Part shown: positions 14,295 to 21,673 of the stretch, one piece after another
How positions within the stretch are numbered: position 1 is the first letter of the stretch
Layout of the letters: every line of letters starts with the position of its first letter
Source of the DNA: Anaerolineaceae bacterium UBA700
GTDB taxonomy: Bacteria; Chloroflexota; Anaerolineae; Anaerolineales; Anaerolineaceae
Direction: 5' to 3'
Length of the DNA stretch: 28,336 bases
Assembly: GCA_002298885.1 (NCBI GenBank)
Contig: DBMK01000083.1
Span: 1 to 28,336, forward strand
The notes under the pieces: generated by a model
The model's database searches: none
The model's input: only the letters and a program-made list of their open reading frames with translations
What the model was told of the DNA's origin: nothing
Made by a program: the position numbers and the translations under genes

Positions 14295-16193
14295 TTGAAG
14301 ACTGCGCCGAAAATCGTTCTGGTAATTTTCGTCCTCTTATTTCCCGCGCTGCTAATCCAACCCTGGCAGCCGGTGACTTCCGCGCAGGCTGAAAATGTCC
14401 CCGTCCAGAACGAGCGCAAGAATACCCAGACAGTCCTGTTCACCTGGTACGACTGGTGGATGGTGCACTGGGAAAACAACGAGGCGGTGTGCCGCATCCT
14501 GGTAGAACATCCCGGGATCCCCAGCGGCGCCGAGATCCTCAATGCATGCGGCAACACTTATTACAACCAGTGGAAAGTAACCCAGCCTTGCAACAACCTG
14601 GCGGATACCACCGCCTGCCAGGGTATGTACCTGCATTTCTTACGCTCCTTCCCGGGTAAACGCAACGTCGAAGTGACCCTTCCGGAGCCGCAAGTTTGGC
14701 TCTCGCTGGTCAACTGCAACCCTTCGCCGACGCCCAACATTTGCACCAGCGTGCCGACGCTGCTGCTGACCGGTGAGGAGCCCCTTCCCAATGAAATGAT
14801 CGTCGACATCAAGGGCACCATGGATGGGCAGCCGTTCAACTGCCCAGGGAGCATGTGCACCCTTCCGCTTCAGCCCACCGGAACGCAGGGCATCTCGCTG
14901 GAATTCTGGGGCGATTCTTCGCACGGCGACTCGACCCTGGTATTCAAAGCCCTGGTGCGCGTTGTGCCCCAGGGCGATTTCGCCGCCCCCGACGGCAGCT
15001 CCCAGGTGGCTGAAGCCCGCTGGAACGTCGACATCCTCAGCAGCCAGTGGCGCGACGGCGCCCTGGCGAGCTGCTCGGATACCTGGCAGGTATTCCCCGA
15101 TCCCAAGGGTCCCCCGGATTGGCTGAACACACCCATCCAGTTCCAGGACATGCTATCCACCCATTCCTATTACTACCTGGCTGGCGCGCTGATCGCCAAC
15201 GGGCAGGTGGATGTGACCGGCTGCCCAGACGGCGGCCTGGCGGGGGATAAGGTCGCCAACCAGTGCGGGCTGGACCGGGCTATGCCGCAGGTGACGGATT
15301 GGCAGAATCGCTTCGACCAGCAAATCCTCCAGGTGGCCAAGGATACCGGCGTTCCGGCGCAGCTCATGAAAAACGTCTTCGGGCGTGAAAGCCAGTTCTG
15401 GCCAGGCCTGTACAGCACGATCAACGAGGCCGGCCTGGGTCAACTGACCGAGAAAGGCGCTGACACGCTGCTGGTGTGGAACACCGATTTCTACACCAAT
15501 TACTGCCCAACCGTTTTGAGCAGCGATACCTGCCAGAAGGGCTTCGTATTCCTCAAGCCTGAAGAACAGAACATGCTGCGCGGCAGCCTGATGGGCCAGG
15601 TGAACGCATCCTGCCCGGACTGCCCGCTGAAGGTTGATTTGAACCAGGCGTCGCTCAGCGTGCGCATCTTTGCCAACAGCATGCTGGCAAGCTGCCAGCA
15701 GACGGCGCGCATCGTCTTTAATATCACCAACACCTCACCGGGCAAGGTAAGCACCTACGTCGACCTGTGGAAAATGACCCTGGCGAATTACAACGCCGGT
15801 CCGGGCTGCCTGTTCACGGCGGCCCAGGGCGCCTGGGCTCAGAACCGTTCCCTGGCCTGGGATACGGTCAAGGGCTACCTGGAGCCAGCCTGCCAGCCGG
15901 CCATCGGTTACGTGGACAGCATCAGCCAGGGCAACCCCATCGTGCCCACGCCTACGCCGTGGGTCTTCGCCGGAACGGCGCTGCCCACCCCCGTCTATCC
16001 GACCGCACCGCCGGTGCCGACCGGTCCAACGCCCACCCGGACCTTGGCGGCTACGCCGCTGCCCACCGGCCAGCCCTCACCCACGCCGAGCGTGACCCCG
16101 TCCGCCTCACCGACCGGCCCGACGCCCACCCCATCCGCCACTTCCGAGGGCTACCCCTACCCGCCGGCAGGGTCGACGACGCCGTACCCATAG
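14295..16193 (+). CDS. Secreted lysozyme-fold (SLT-like) protein with Pro/Thr-rich tail
   Basis: This 632-residue protein starts at TTG (14295). It has a signal peptide (hydrophobic about 7-24, cleavage near TSAQA-EN). A Cys-rich N-terminal region of about 300 residues (over a dozen Cys) has no recognised fold. A lytic-transglycosylase-like segment follows near 350-385: GVPAQLMKNVFGRESQFWPG with the catalytic-type Glu in R-E-S-Q-F, then the INEAGLGQLT equivalent of the G-L-M-Q motif. Later, MTLANYNAGPGC resembles the A-Y-N-A-G-P signature. The last 80 residues are a Pro/Thr/Ser linker-like tail (PTPTPS repeats) ending in YP, with no TM anchor or sorting signal. It probably cleaves or binds cell-wall glycan outside the cell; the many Cys may depend on the DsbA-like protein upstream. 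Activity is unproven. Confidence 0.75.
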   Translation: MKTAPKIVLVIFVLLFPALLIQPWQPVTSAQAENVPVQNERKNTQTVLFTWYDWWMVHWENNEAVCRILVEHPGIPSGAEILNACGNTYYNQWKVTQPCNNLADTTACQGMYLHFLRSFPGKRNVEVTLPEPQVWLSLVNCNPSPTPNICTSVPTLLLTGEEPLPNEMIVDIKGTMDGQPFNCPGSMCTLPLQPTGTQGISLEFWGDSSHGDSTLVFKALVRVVPQGDFAAPDGSSQVAEARWNVDILSSQWRDGALASCSDTWQVFPDPKGPPDWLNTPIQFQDMLSTHSYYYLAGALIANGQVDVTGCPDGGLAGDKVANQCGLDRAMPQVTDWQNRFDQQILQVAKDTGVPAQLMKNVFGRESQFWPGLYSTINEAGLGQLTEKGADTLLVWNTDFYTNYCPTVLSSDTCQKGFVFLKPEEQNMLRGSLMGQVNASCPDCPLKVDLNQASLSVRIFANSMLASCQQTARIVFNITNTSPGKVSTYVDLWKMTLANYNAGPGCLFTAAQGAWAQNRSLAWDTVKGYLEPACQPAIGYVDSISQGNPIVPTPTPWVFAGTALPTPVYPTAPPVPTGPTPTRTLAATPLPTGQPSPTPSVTPSASPTGPTPTPSATSEGYPYPPAGSTTPYP

Positions 16194-16196
16194 TTC

Positions 16197-16259
16197 ATTC
16201 TTAAATAAAATGGTTCGGGGGCGGGTGAAGCCCGCCCCCGAACCATTTTATTTAAGAAT
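16197..16259. terminator. 29-bp perfect hairpin, bidirectional terminator
   Basis: Arms 16197-16225 and 16231-16259 are perfectly complementary over 29 bp, with a 5-nt loop. The outer part is A/T-rich and the inner part is GGTTCGGGGGCGGG. It sits exactly between two convergent genes, and its last base is the first base of the mrp stop codon. The A/T-rich outer arm supplies U-rich 3' ends on both strands. Confidence 0.85.
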
Positions 16260-17302
16260 TAGTTCTTCAGGTTCGCCGCGAGGGCCTGGAACTCGGGGAT
16301 CAACAGCTCTTCGGCGCGGCCGGCGTCGCACAGGGCGGCGACCTGGGGGTCGATTGCTAGCCGCCCCCACACAGGCGCCCCGGCTGCGGCAGCAATTTCC
16401 TCCGCGTGGCTGGGACCGAAGATGGCGTACTCCTTGCCGTTATCCGGGCAGCGGAAATAGCTCATGTTCTCCACCACCCCCAGGATGGGCACCTTGAGGT
16501 CGCGCAGCATGTTGACTGCCTTGCGCACAACCATAGTCGCCAGTTCCTGGGGCGTGGTCACCAGGATAGCGCCGGTCAACGGCAAATTTTGGATAACAGC
16601 AATCGCCGCATCGGAGGTGCCCGGCGGCAGGTCCACCAGCAGCGTGTCCAGCTTGCCCCACAGGGCGTCTGTCCAGAACTGCTTGATGGCTCCAGCGATC
16701 ATCGGCCCGCGCCAGATGATCGGCGTGTCTTCTTCCTTGAGCAGCAGGTTGGCCGAGACCACCTTGATCCCCTTTTTGGTGGTAGCCGGCAGCATGCCCT
16801 GCTCGCCGGCGCGCAGGCCGCCGGCCGGAAGCCCAAACAAGCGTGGGATGCACGGGCCGGTCACGTCGGCGTCCAGGATGCCCACCTTTTGCCCCTGGCG
16901 GCGCAGCTCCACGGCCAGGGCAGCCGTAACCGATGACTTGCCCACCCCGCCCTTGCCGCTCATCACGGCGATCACCTGGCGCACCTGGTTGAACTGGTTG
17001 AGCTTGGGCAGCGCCGGGGCCTGGCTGAGGCCGAAGGTCACCTTGCGCTCGGTCTCGGTCATGGGGCGGAACTGGATATCCACCGCCTTGACGCCTTCAA
17101 GGGCGGCGACGGCGGCCCGGGCGTCGCCGGCCATCTGGTCGCGCAGCGGGCAGGCCGGCACGGTGAGGGCAATGGTGAACCTCACCCGTCCGTCCGCCCC
17201 AATCTGCAGGTCGTGGATCATATTCAGGTCGACCAGGTTGCGCCCGATCTCCGGGTCGTTCACCCGCCTCAGCGCATGCATGATTTCGTCGGTTGTGGGC
17301 AA
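16259..17302 (-). CDS. mrp: Mrp/NBP35-family P-loop ATPase (Fe-S carrier type)
   Basis: This 347-residue protein has an N-terminal MIP18/DUF59 domain (about 1-85, DPEIGRNLVDLNMI and TVPACPLRDQM) fused to a ParA-type ATPase (about 105-347). The deviant Walker A is GKGGVGKS at 117-124. Switch regions D-A-D-V-T-G-P and L-V-D-L-P-P-G-T-S-D are intact. Mrp/ApbC proteins carry [4Fe-4S] clusters on a C-P-x-C motif at the dimer interface. Here that segment reads R-C-P-D-N, with Cys285 kept but the second Cys replaced by Asn288. Cluster binding may therefore be altered, or the protein may serve another role. It starts with TTG (17302) behind GGAAGGA, and no ATG fits. A dispersed inverted repeat lies just upstream. 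Confidence 0.93.
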   Translation of the reverse strand: MPTTDEIMHALRRVNDPEIGRNLVDLNMIHDLQIGADGRVRFTIALTVPACPLRDQMAGDARAAVAALEGVKAVDIQFRPMTETERKVTFGLSQAPALPKLNQFNQVRQVIAVMSGKGGVGKSSVTAALAVELRRQGQKVGILDADVTGPCIPRLFGLPAGGLRAGEQGMLPATTKKGIKVVSANLLLKEEDTPIIWRGPMIAGAIKQFWTDALWGKLDTLLVDLPPGTSDAAIAVIQNLPLTGAILVTTPQELATMVVRKAVNMLRDLKVPILGVVENMSYFRCPDNGKEYAIFGPSHAEEIAAAAGAPVWGRLAIDPQVAALCDAGRAEELLIPEFQALAANLKN

Positions 17303-17357
17303 ATCTCACATCCTTCCTATAGTTTGATCGCGTGTCAATAATCGTTAATTTAAAATA

Positions 17358-17460
17358 CTTATCCACGAATTACACGAATGAAAACTAATGACCACAAAGG
17401 TTCTTTATAAAAGAAGAAATTCGTGATCATTCGTTATCATTCGTGTAATTCGTGGATAAG
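17358..17460. repeat. Dispersed inverted-repeat element, copy 2
   Basis: Inverted arms of 34 bp (17358-17391 and 17427-17460) with two mismatches enclose 35 bp. The outer 22 bp of each arm match the arm of the element at 9949-10082 (TTATCCACGAATTACACGAAT). It lies between mrp and the SAM adenosyltransferase gene and has no coding capacity. Confidence 0.85.
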
Positions 17461-17488
17461 CTTCTGCCTGTTTCCCGCCACGCACGGA

Positions 17489-18283
17489 TCAAGTGACAAA
17501 CCATACCTCCACCGCGTCGCCCAGGTGGGCGGACAGGGCGCGCTCGGCGCTGCTGTTCACGGCAGAGATGGCCAACGCGCCTGAGCTGTCGATGAGGGTG
17601 ACGATCTGGCCGGCAGATCCCTCGCCGTAGGCATGCACCATGCCGCGGATCTGTTCCTGGCCGACGTGCACCTCAATCTGGCCGCGGCCCTGCAGGTGCT
17701 CGCCGCGCAGGTTGGTGCCCAGGTTGCCGAAGGAATCGATGTGAATGATTTCCCCGCGCCAGCCATGCTGGATGCGCACCGGGACGGGGATCTTCAACCG
17801 GACCGGGTCCTGAATGCGCTCGCCGAGCGCCTCCAGCGCCGTGCCGTTCGCCAGGTGGGCTGCGACCGGGGCAAAGATATCCCGGCCGTGGAAAACGTGG
17901 CTGACCACTGGCAGCCAATACTGGGGCTGGTTCAGTTGGACTACCTCAACGGTCTGTCCCTTGCGCGCCGCGTCGGCCAGCGGCAGGGTAATCAAGCCGT
18001 TATCCGGGGCGACGTAGTACTGCTCGCCGATGCGCGCCGCGATCGCCCGCCGCGTGGTGCCAACGCCGGGGTCGACTACCGCCACGAAGATCGTCCCGGC
18101 CGGGAAATAGGGCACGGCCCGGCCCAGGGTGAGCGCCCCCTGCAAAATATCCTGCGGCGCAATTTCGTGAGTCAAATCGGCGATCTGCACGCCGGGGGCA
18201 ATATTCCAGATGACCCCCTTCAGGATTCCCGCGTAACCATCTTTCCAGCCAAAATCGGTCAATAAAACGATCAATCGCATCAT
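17489..18283 (-). CDS. SAM hydroxide adenosyltransferase (DUF62 family)
   Basis: This 264-residue enzyme belongs to the DUF62/SAM hydrolase family, related to fluorinase and chlorinase, which split S-adenosylmethionine into adenosine and methionine using a water-derived hydroxide. The start IVLLTDFGWKDGYAGILKGV, the D-L-T-H-E-I segment, the family signature VVDPGVGTTRR (Asp and Arg of the catalytic triad) and the later SHVFHGRDIFAPVAAHLA (His of the triad region) are all present. A C-terminal beta-barrel domain follows (GEIIHIDSFGNLGTNL). The triad argues for hydroxide and not halide use. There are two consecutive ATG codons (18283, 18280); AAGG lies 6 nt before the first. Confidence 0.93.
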   Translation of the reverse strand: MMRLIVLLTDFGWKDGYAGILKGVIWNIAPGVQIADLTHEIAPQDILQGALTLGRAVPYFPAGTIFVAVVDPGVGTTRRAIAARIGEQYYVAPDNGLITLPLADAARKGQTVEVVQLNQPQYWLPVVSHVFHGRDIFAPVAAHLANGTALEALGERIQDPVRLKIPVPVRIQHGWRGEIIHIDSFGNLGTNLRGEHLQGRGQIEVHVGQEQIRGMVHAYGEGSAGQIVTLIDSSGALAISAVNSSAERALSAHLGDAVEVWFVT

Positions 18284-18395
18284 TTTCTACCTTGAATTTG
18301 CACATTGTAACATTAAGGGATGCCTGACGGTTGTTTTTCATTGGCCAACAGTAAAAACAAGCGCCAAACCCAAGATGGAGGGGAATTAAGGATGA

Positions 18396-18401
18396 TATAA
18401 T
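18396..18401 (+). promoter_or_regulatory. -10 box of the LysM gene, short leader
   Basis: Perfect TATAAT ending 18 nt before the ATG at 18420. The expected transcript start near 18408 gives a leader of about 12 nt with no Shine-Dalgarno sequence. Confidence 0.5.
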
Positions 18402-18419
18402 CTAGCTGGTGAACTTGCA

Positions 18420-19214
18420 ATGAAATATTCCGTTTTAATTTTAATTGGATTGGGGCTGATTGGTCTGGCGCTGGGGATCCCGGCGCTGCCGGTGGCTGCC
18501 AGCTCGCCGCAGCAGGCAGTATATTTTACGCCCACCCCTCTGCCGGACGGCCGGATCATCTACGTCGTCAAGGCCAACGATACCTGCATCAGCATCTCGC
18601 TGCTCAATCGAATCTCCGAGGATACGCTGCGCTCGCTGAACAACATCAAGGGCACAGACTGCGTTATCCGCGTCGGCCAGCAACTGCTGTTGGGGTTGGC
18701 CGGCCCGGCTGAAACCCCCACTGCCGGCCCGAGCGCCACTCCCACGCCCTTGCTGCCCACCCCAACCCCCTTTGCCGGGAACGGCGAAGTATGCGTGATC
18801 CTGTTCAACGACATCAACGGCAACGGCCTGGCTGAGGATACCGAGCCGGCCATGCCCGGCGGCGAGGTCAGCCTGACTGACCGGGCCGGGAAATTCTCGC
18901 GCACGGGCACAACGGTGACGATCAACGACCCGACCGTCGATCTGCCGCTATGTTTCAGCGACGTGCCGGAGGGAGAATACAGCGTCAGCATCGCCATCCC
19001 CCAGGGATACAACCCCACCACCTCTACGGCCCGCGACCTGAGCGTAAAGGCGGGCTCCACCTCGACGATTGATTTTGGCGCCCAGGTCAGCCTGCGCAGC
19101 GCCGATCCCACCCCGGTGCAAACGCCCCAAAGCCCGCTTTTGGGCATCCTGGGAGGCTCACTCATCCTCGCCGGCGCCGGGTTGGCCCTGTGGCTGCGCC
19201 GGTCCAATAAGTGA
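18420..19214 (+). CDS. Surface protein with LysM and SdrD_B-like domains
   Basis: This 264-residue exported protein has a signal peptide (about 1-27, LIGLGLIGLALGIPALPVAAS). A LysM-like glycan-binding domain follows (about 48-93: IYVVKANDTCISISLLNRISEDTL then VIRVGQQLLLG) with a Cys pair that could form a disulfide. A Pro/Thr linker (about 95-118) leads to an SdrD_B/collagen-binding-B-like beta-sandwich (about 119-222: VCVILFNDINGNGLAEDTEPAMPGGEV, with the D-x-N-x-N-G-x-x-x-D calcium-type loop). A C-terminal TM segment (about 239-259) with a basic RRSNK end anchors it. It is therefore held in the membrane and probably binds peptidoglycan. It lies 19 nt upstream of a glycosyltransferase on the same strand, so the two are probably cotranscribed. 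Confidence 0.85.
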   Translation: MKYSVLILIGLGLIGLALGIPALPVAASSPQQAVYFTPTPLPDGRIIYVVKANDTCISISLLNRISEDTLRSLNNIKGTDCVIRVGQQLLLGLAGPAETPTAGPSATPTPLLPTPTPFAGNGEVCVILFNDINGNGLAEDTEPAMPGGEVSLTDRAGKFSRTGTTVTINDPTVDLPLCFSDVPEGEYSVSIAIPQGYNPTTSTARDLSVKAGSTSTIDFGAQVSLRSADPTPVQTPQSPLLGILGGSLILAGAGLALWLRRSNK

Positions 19215-19233
19215 TCCCTAAGAACTCGACCCG

Positions 19234-20187
19234 ATGAAATTAATCATCCAGATCCCCTGCTACAACGAAGCCAAAGTGCTGGCGCACACCATCAGCCTGC
19301 TGCCACGCCGCCTGGAGGGGATCGACTGCATCGAGCTTCTGGTGATCGACGATTTCAGCAGCGATAATACAATCGAGGTGGCCCACGCCGCCGGCGTCGA
19401 TCACGTAATCTGCCTGCCGCACCATTCCGGGCTGGCTAGGGCTTATGCAGCCGGTCTGGACGAAGCCCTGCAGCGCAAAGCCGACATTATCCTGAATATC
19501 GATGCAGACAACCAGTACAACGTGGGGGATATTCCGCGCCTGCTCGAGCCGATTCTGAAAGGTGACGCAGAGCTGGTCATCGGCGACCGTGGGGTGGCTT
19601 CCATCCAGACCTTTTCGCCGCTCAAGCGGCGCTTGCAGACCCTGGGCAGCCGGGTTGTCTCCGGGGCGGCCGGGCTGGATATCCCGGACGCCACAAGCGG
19701 ATTCCGCGCCATCACCCGCGAAGCCGCACTGCGCACGATGATCCTCAGCCGCTATTCTTACACCCTGGAGACCCTGATCCAGGCCGGCGACCAGCGCACG
19801 CGCGTTACCAGCGTGCCGGTGCAGACCAATCCCCCCACCCGGCCTTCGCGCCTGATGCGCGGCCTGCAGGATTATCTGATGAACTCAGGGGTAACCATCC
19901 TGCGCTCATACTCCATGTATCGCCCGCTGCGGGTGTTTTTCTTCGTAGGACTGGTGCTGCTGCTGCTCGGGCTGCTGTTGATCTTACGCTACGTCTATTT
20001 CGTCATCCAGGGGATCGGCATGGGGCACGTCCAATCCTTCATCATCGCTGCCGTCTTCCTCATCGTTGGATTTCAAACCTGGCTGATCGGCCTGGTGGCC
20101 GACCTGATCGCATTCAACCGCAAGATCCTGGAAGAGCTGCTCTACCGCACGCGCAAATCCGAAGCCGAAAAGGGCGAAGAGGAATAA
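19234..20187 (+). CDS. Family 2 glycosyltransferase with two C-terminal TM helices
   Basis: This 317-residue enzyme has a GT-A fold GT2 domain (about 1-225): the start [18 protein letters not shown], the [10 protein letters not shown] motif, and the metal-binding D-x-D equivalent DADNQYN near residue 89. Two TM helices follow (about 229-252 and 268-292), then a charged tail. This layout matches polyprenyl-phosphate glycosyltransferases of the DPM1/GtrB type, which load a sugar onto a lipid carrier at the inner membrane. The donor sugar is not predictable. No Shine-Dalgarno site precedes the ATG at 19234, but the LysM gene ends 19 nt upstream, consistent with coupling. A palindromic terminator follows the stop. 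Confidence 0.92.
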   Translation: MKLIIQIPCYNEAKVLAHTISLLPRRLEGIDCIELLVIDDFSSDNTIEVAHAAGVDHVICLPHHSGLARAYAAGLDEALQRKADIILNIDADNQYNVGDIPRLLEPILKGDAELVIGDRGVASIQTFSPLKRRLQTLGSRVVSGAAGLDIPDATSGFRAITREAALRTMILSRYSYTLETLIQAGDQRTRVTSVPVQTNPPTRPSRLMRGLQDYLMNSGVTILRSYSMYRPLRVFFFVGLVLLLLGLLLILRYVYFVIQGIGMGHVQSFIIAAVFLIVGFQTWLIGLVADLIAFNRKILEELLYRTRKSEAEKGEEE

Positions 20188-20194
20188 TTAAAAA

Positions 20195-20224
20195 TCGAGG
20201 GGCGCTTTGCAAAGCGCCCCTCGA
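20195..20224. terminator. Perfect 30-bp palindrome between convergent genes
   Basis: A 15-bp perfect palindromic stem (GAGGGGCGC/GCGCCCCTC core) lies 7 nt after the glycosyltransferase stop and 8 nt after the CheW stop on the other strand. It probably terminates both. It has no free U-tract. Confidence 0.75.
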
Positions 20225-20232
20225 ATAGTAAA

Positions 20233-20667
20233 CTAAGCTGCTTCGGCGTGGAGTTGGAGCACCTTGCTGAGGTCCAGCAGGATCACAAGCAGGTCGCCAG
20301 TCTTGGCGATTCCGGTGATGAAAGCCGAGCTGAGCGTGGTGGCGATGGAAGGCGGGGGTTCGATGGAGTCCTGGGCCATTTCCAGCACCTCGGAAACCGC
20401 ATCCACGATCATCCCGACCTTGATGTGGTCGGCGGTGACCACGATGATCCGGCTGTCCTTGGAGAAGGCGGCGTGCTCCAATCCGAAGCGCTTGCGCAGG
20501 TCAATCACCGGCAGCACGGTGCCGCGTAAATTGGTCACGCCCTCAACGTATTCCGGAGCCTGCGGCACGACCGTGATCGCCTGCATCTTGATGATGCTCT
20601 CGACCGAATCGATATTTACCCCATAAAACTCGTTTTCCAGCTTGAATACCACCAATTGAGTGTCCAT
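20233..20667 (-). CDS. cheW: CheW-like chemotaxis adaptor
   Basis: This 144-residue protein is a single CheW-like SH3-type domain, the adaptor linking chemoreceptors to the kinase CheA. Family features are visible in order: QLVVFKLENEFYGVNIDSVESIIKM, VPQAPEYVEGVTNLRGTVLPVIDLRKRFGL (the conserved P-x-x-V-x-G-x-x-N-x-R-G segment), RIIVVTADHIKVGMIVDAVSEVL, and a C-terminal FITGIAKTGDLLVILLDLSKVL. AAAGG lies upstream of the ATG. No other chemotaxis gene is in the window, so it may serve a distant cluster or a stand-alone signalling pathway. Confidence 0.94.
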   Translation of the reverse strand: MDTQLVVFKLENEFYGVNIDSVESIIKMQAITVVPQAPEYVEGVTNLRGTVLPVIDLRKRFGLEHAAFSKDSRIIVVTADHIKVGMIVDAVSEVLEMAQDSIEPPPSIATTLSSAFITGIAKTGDLLVILLDLSKVLQLHAEAA

Positions 20668-20742
20668 AGGTCTCTGCCTTTCTTATAAGATATCGGCAAG
20701 AATGGATTTAAGTTCATAAAAACAGCATAAATTAATCCAAAG

Positions 20743-20803
20743 TGGAATAGTCGGGGATTATATTGGGCGGCTTAGCTGCCCAATATAATCCCCGACCATT
20801 CCA
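20743..20803. other. Long hairpin between cheW and tRNA-Ser
   Basis: A 19-bp perfect stem (20750-20768 with 20778-20796) can extend inward by 3 bp and, after one mismatch, outward by 6 bp (TGGAAT/ATTCCA). It lies upstream of both flanking transcription units and downstream of neither. Its right flank overlaps the candidate -35 of the tRNA promoter. The role is unclear: insulator, boundary element or unrecognised RNA. Confidence 0.55.
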
Positions 20804-20827
20804 AACAGGGGGGAAGTGTGATAGAAT
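20799..20827 (+). promoter_or_regulatory. Candidate promoter of tRNA-Ser(TGA)
   Basis: TTCCAA (20799-20804), 17-nt spacer, TAGAAT (20822-20827). The transcript would start near 20834, about 17 nt before the tRNA. Confidence 0.4.
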
Positions 20828-20850
20828 GCGGAGCGCGGCAGGGACATCCC

Positions 20851-21050
<200 letters not shown>

Positions 21051-21054
21051 TCCT

Positions 21055-21147
21055 GGGGAGGTGCCAGAGTGGACGATTGGGCTCGCCTGCTAAGTGAGTG
21101 CTGGGGTTTAAACTCAGCCGCGGGTTCGAATCCCGCCCTCCCCGCCA
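21055..21147 (+). tRNA. tRNA-Ser (anticodon GCT)
   Basis: The acceptor stem GGGGAGG (21055-21061) pairs with CCTCCCC (21137-21143), with discriminator G at 21144 and an encoded CCA (21145-21147). The anticodon loop CTGCTAA gives GCT (21089-21091), reading AGC/AGU. A long variable arm marks class II. Its 3' end (TTCGAATCCCGCC onward) recurs, intact or degenerate, at four more places to 25666, which points to use as a recombination target. Confidence 0.97.
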
Positions 21148-21232
21148 TAAAAGAACGTCCTCGCAAGAGGGCGTTTTTATTTCAGCCGCGGGCCCCCGGA
21201 AGGGGATGATATTCGCATCCCGCCCTCCCCGC
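21129..21232 (+). repeat. Left copy of the islet-flanking direct repeat
   Basis: This repeat comprises the last 19 nt of tRNA-Ser(GCT) (21129-21147) and a 74-nt block (21159-21232) identical to 25509-25582. The block holds the tRNA terminator and a degenerate tRNA 3' end (TTCGCATCCCGCC onward, 21212-21232). The right copy is at 25482-25582. The 4.35-kb spacing brackets the large phosphodiesterase/nucleotidase gene. Confidence 0.9.
21155..21178 (+). terminator. Intrinsic terminator of tRNA-Ser(GCT)
   Basis: An 8-bp stem (21155-21162 with 21167-21174, one G-U) with a GCAA tetraloop is followed by TTTT. It lies 7 nt after the encoded CCA. The hairpin is largely copied at 25507-25528. Confidence 0.88.
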
Positions 21233-21291
21233 AGAGCGTAAAAACTTGGATTGTGCCGCCGGCTCTCAATCTGTCTAGTCAGATTAGCTTG

Positions 21292-21369
21292 CTAAAGATC
21301 AAAAGGTTTACGCATGAAATCGCTCAGTTGCCACTGGGCGATTTCAATTTTAAACACCTTATTTGGCAT
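21292..21369 (-). CDS. Possible 25-residue ORF in the islet
   Basis: A minus-strand frame from ATG (21369) to TAG encodes 25 residues, starting MPNKVFKIEIAQWQL and ending KPFDL, with GGAG 6 nt upstream of the ATG. A 13-bp hairpin (21316-21328 with 21333-21345) lies within it. I do not recognise it. It may be a small gene, the truncated start of a lost gene, or chance. Confidence 0.25.
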   Translation of the reverse strand: MPNKVFKIEIAQWQLSDFMRKPFDL

Positions 21370-21537
21370 TGTACACTCCTCTATTAAGCAGAGTATCTGA
21401 TTCTTTTTGAAAATCCACTCCAGTCACCATGCCACAAAGGGCTGGCAGCTTTGCATAATTGTACTAGAGTCTATCGTTAATTGTATAAAAATGGTAAAAT
21501 ATACCTGAAATAAGTAAATTCAACCAGATTATCCAAA

Positions 21538-21615
21538 ATGCTTATTAAGTCCGAGGAAAAAAAGGAGGTAATAGCTCATCGGGCACAAATACTAAGCGTT
21601 TGGATCACCAATTAA
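21538..21615 (+). CDS. Possible 25-residue ORF upstream of the islet gene
   Basis: An ATG (21538) to TAA frame of 25 codons (start MLIKSEEKKEVIAHRAQ) has no clear Shine-Dalgarno site before it. It lies 58 nt upstream of the large gene in an AT-rich tract that otherwise holds only poor -10-like words (TAAAAT at 21495-21500). It could be an upstream leader ORF or a remnant. Otherwise 21240-21673 has nothing I can identify. Confidence 0.2.
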   Translation: MLIKSEEKKEVIAHRAQILSVWITN

Positions 21616-21673
21616 ATAAAACTATAGCCCATTACACCCTACATCCTCATATGTTGTGCAAAAGGACATGTCC

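Noticed and set aside
21055..21147. tRNA-Sec (selC) candidate
   Set aside because: The anticodon is GCT and the acceptor stem is the normal 7 bp, so it is tRNA-Ser. The TGA-anticodon tRNA at 20851 is tRNA-Ser reading UCA-type codons, not UGA (which would need TCA).
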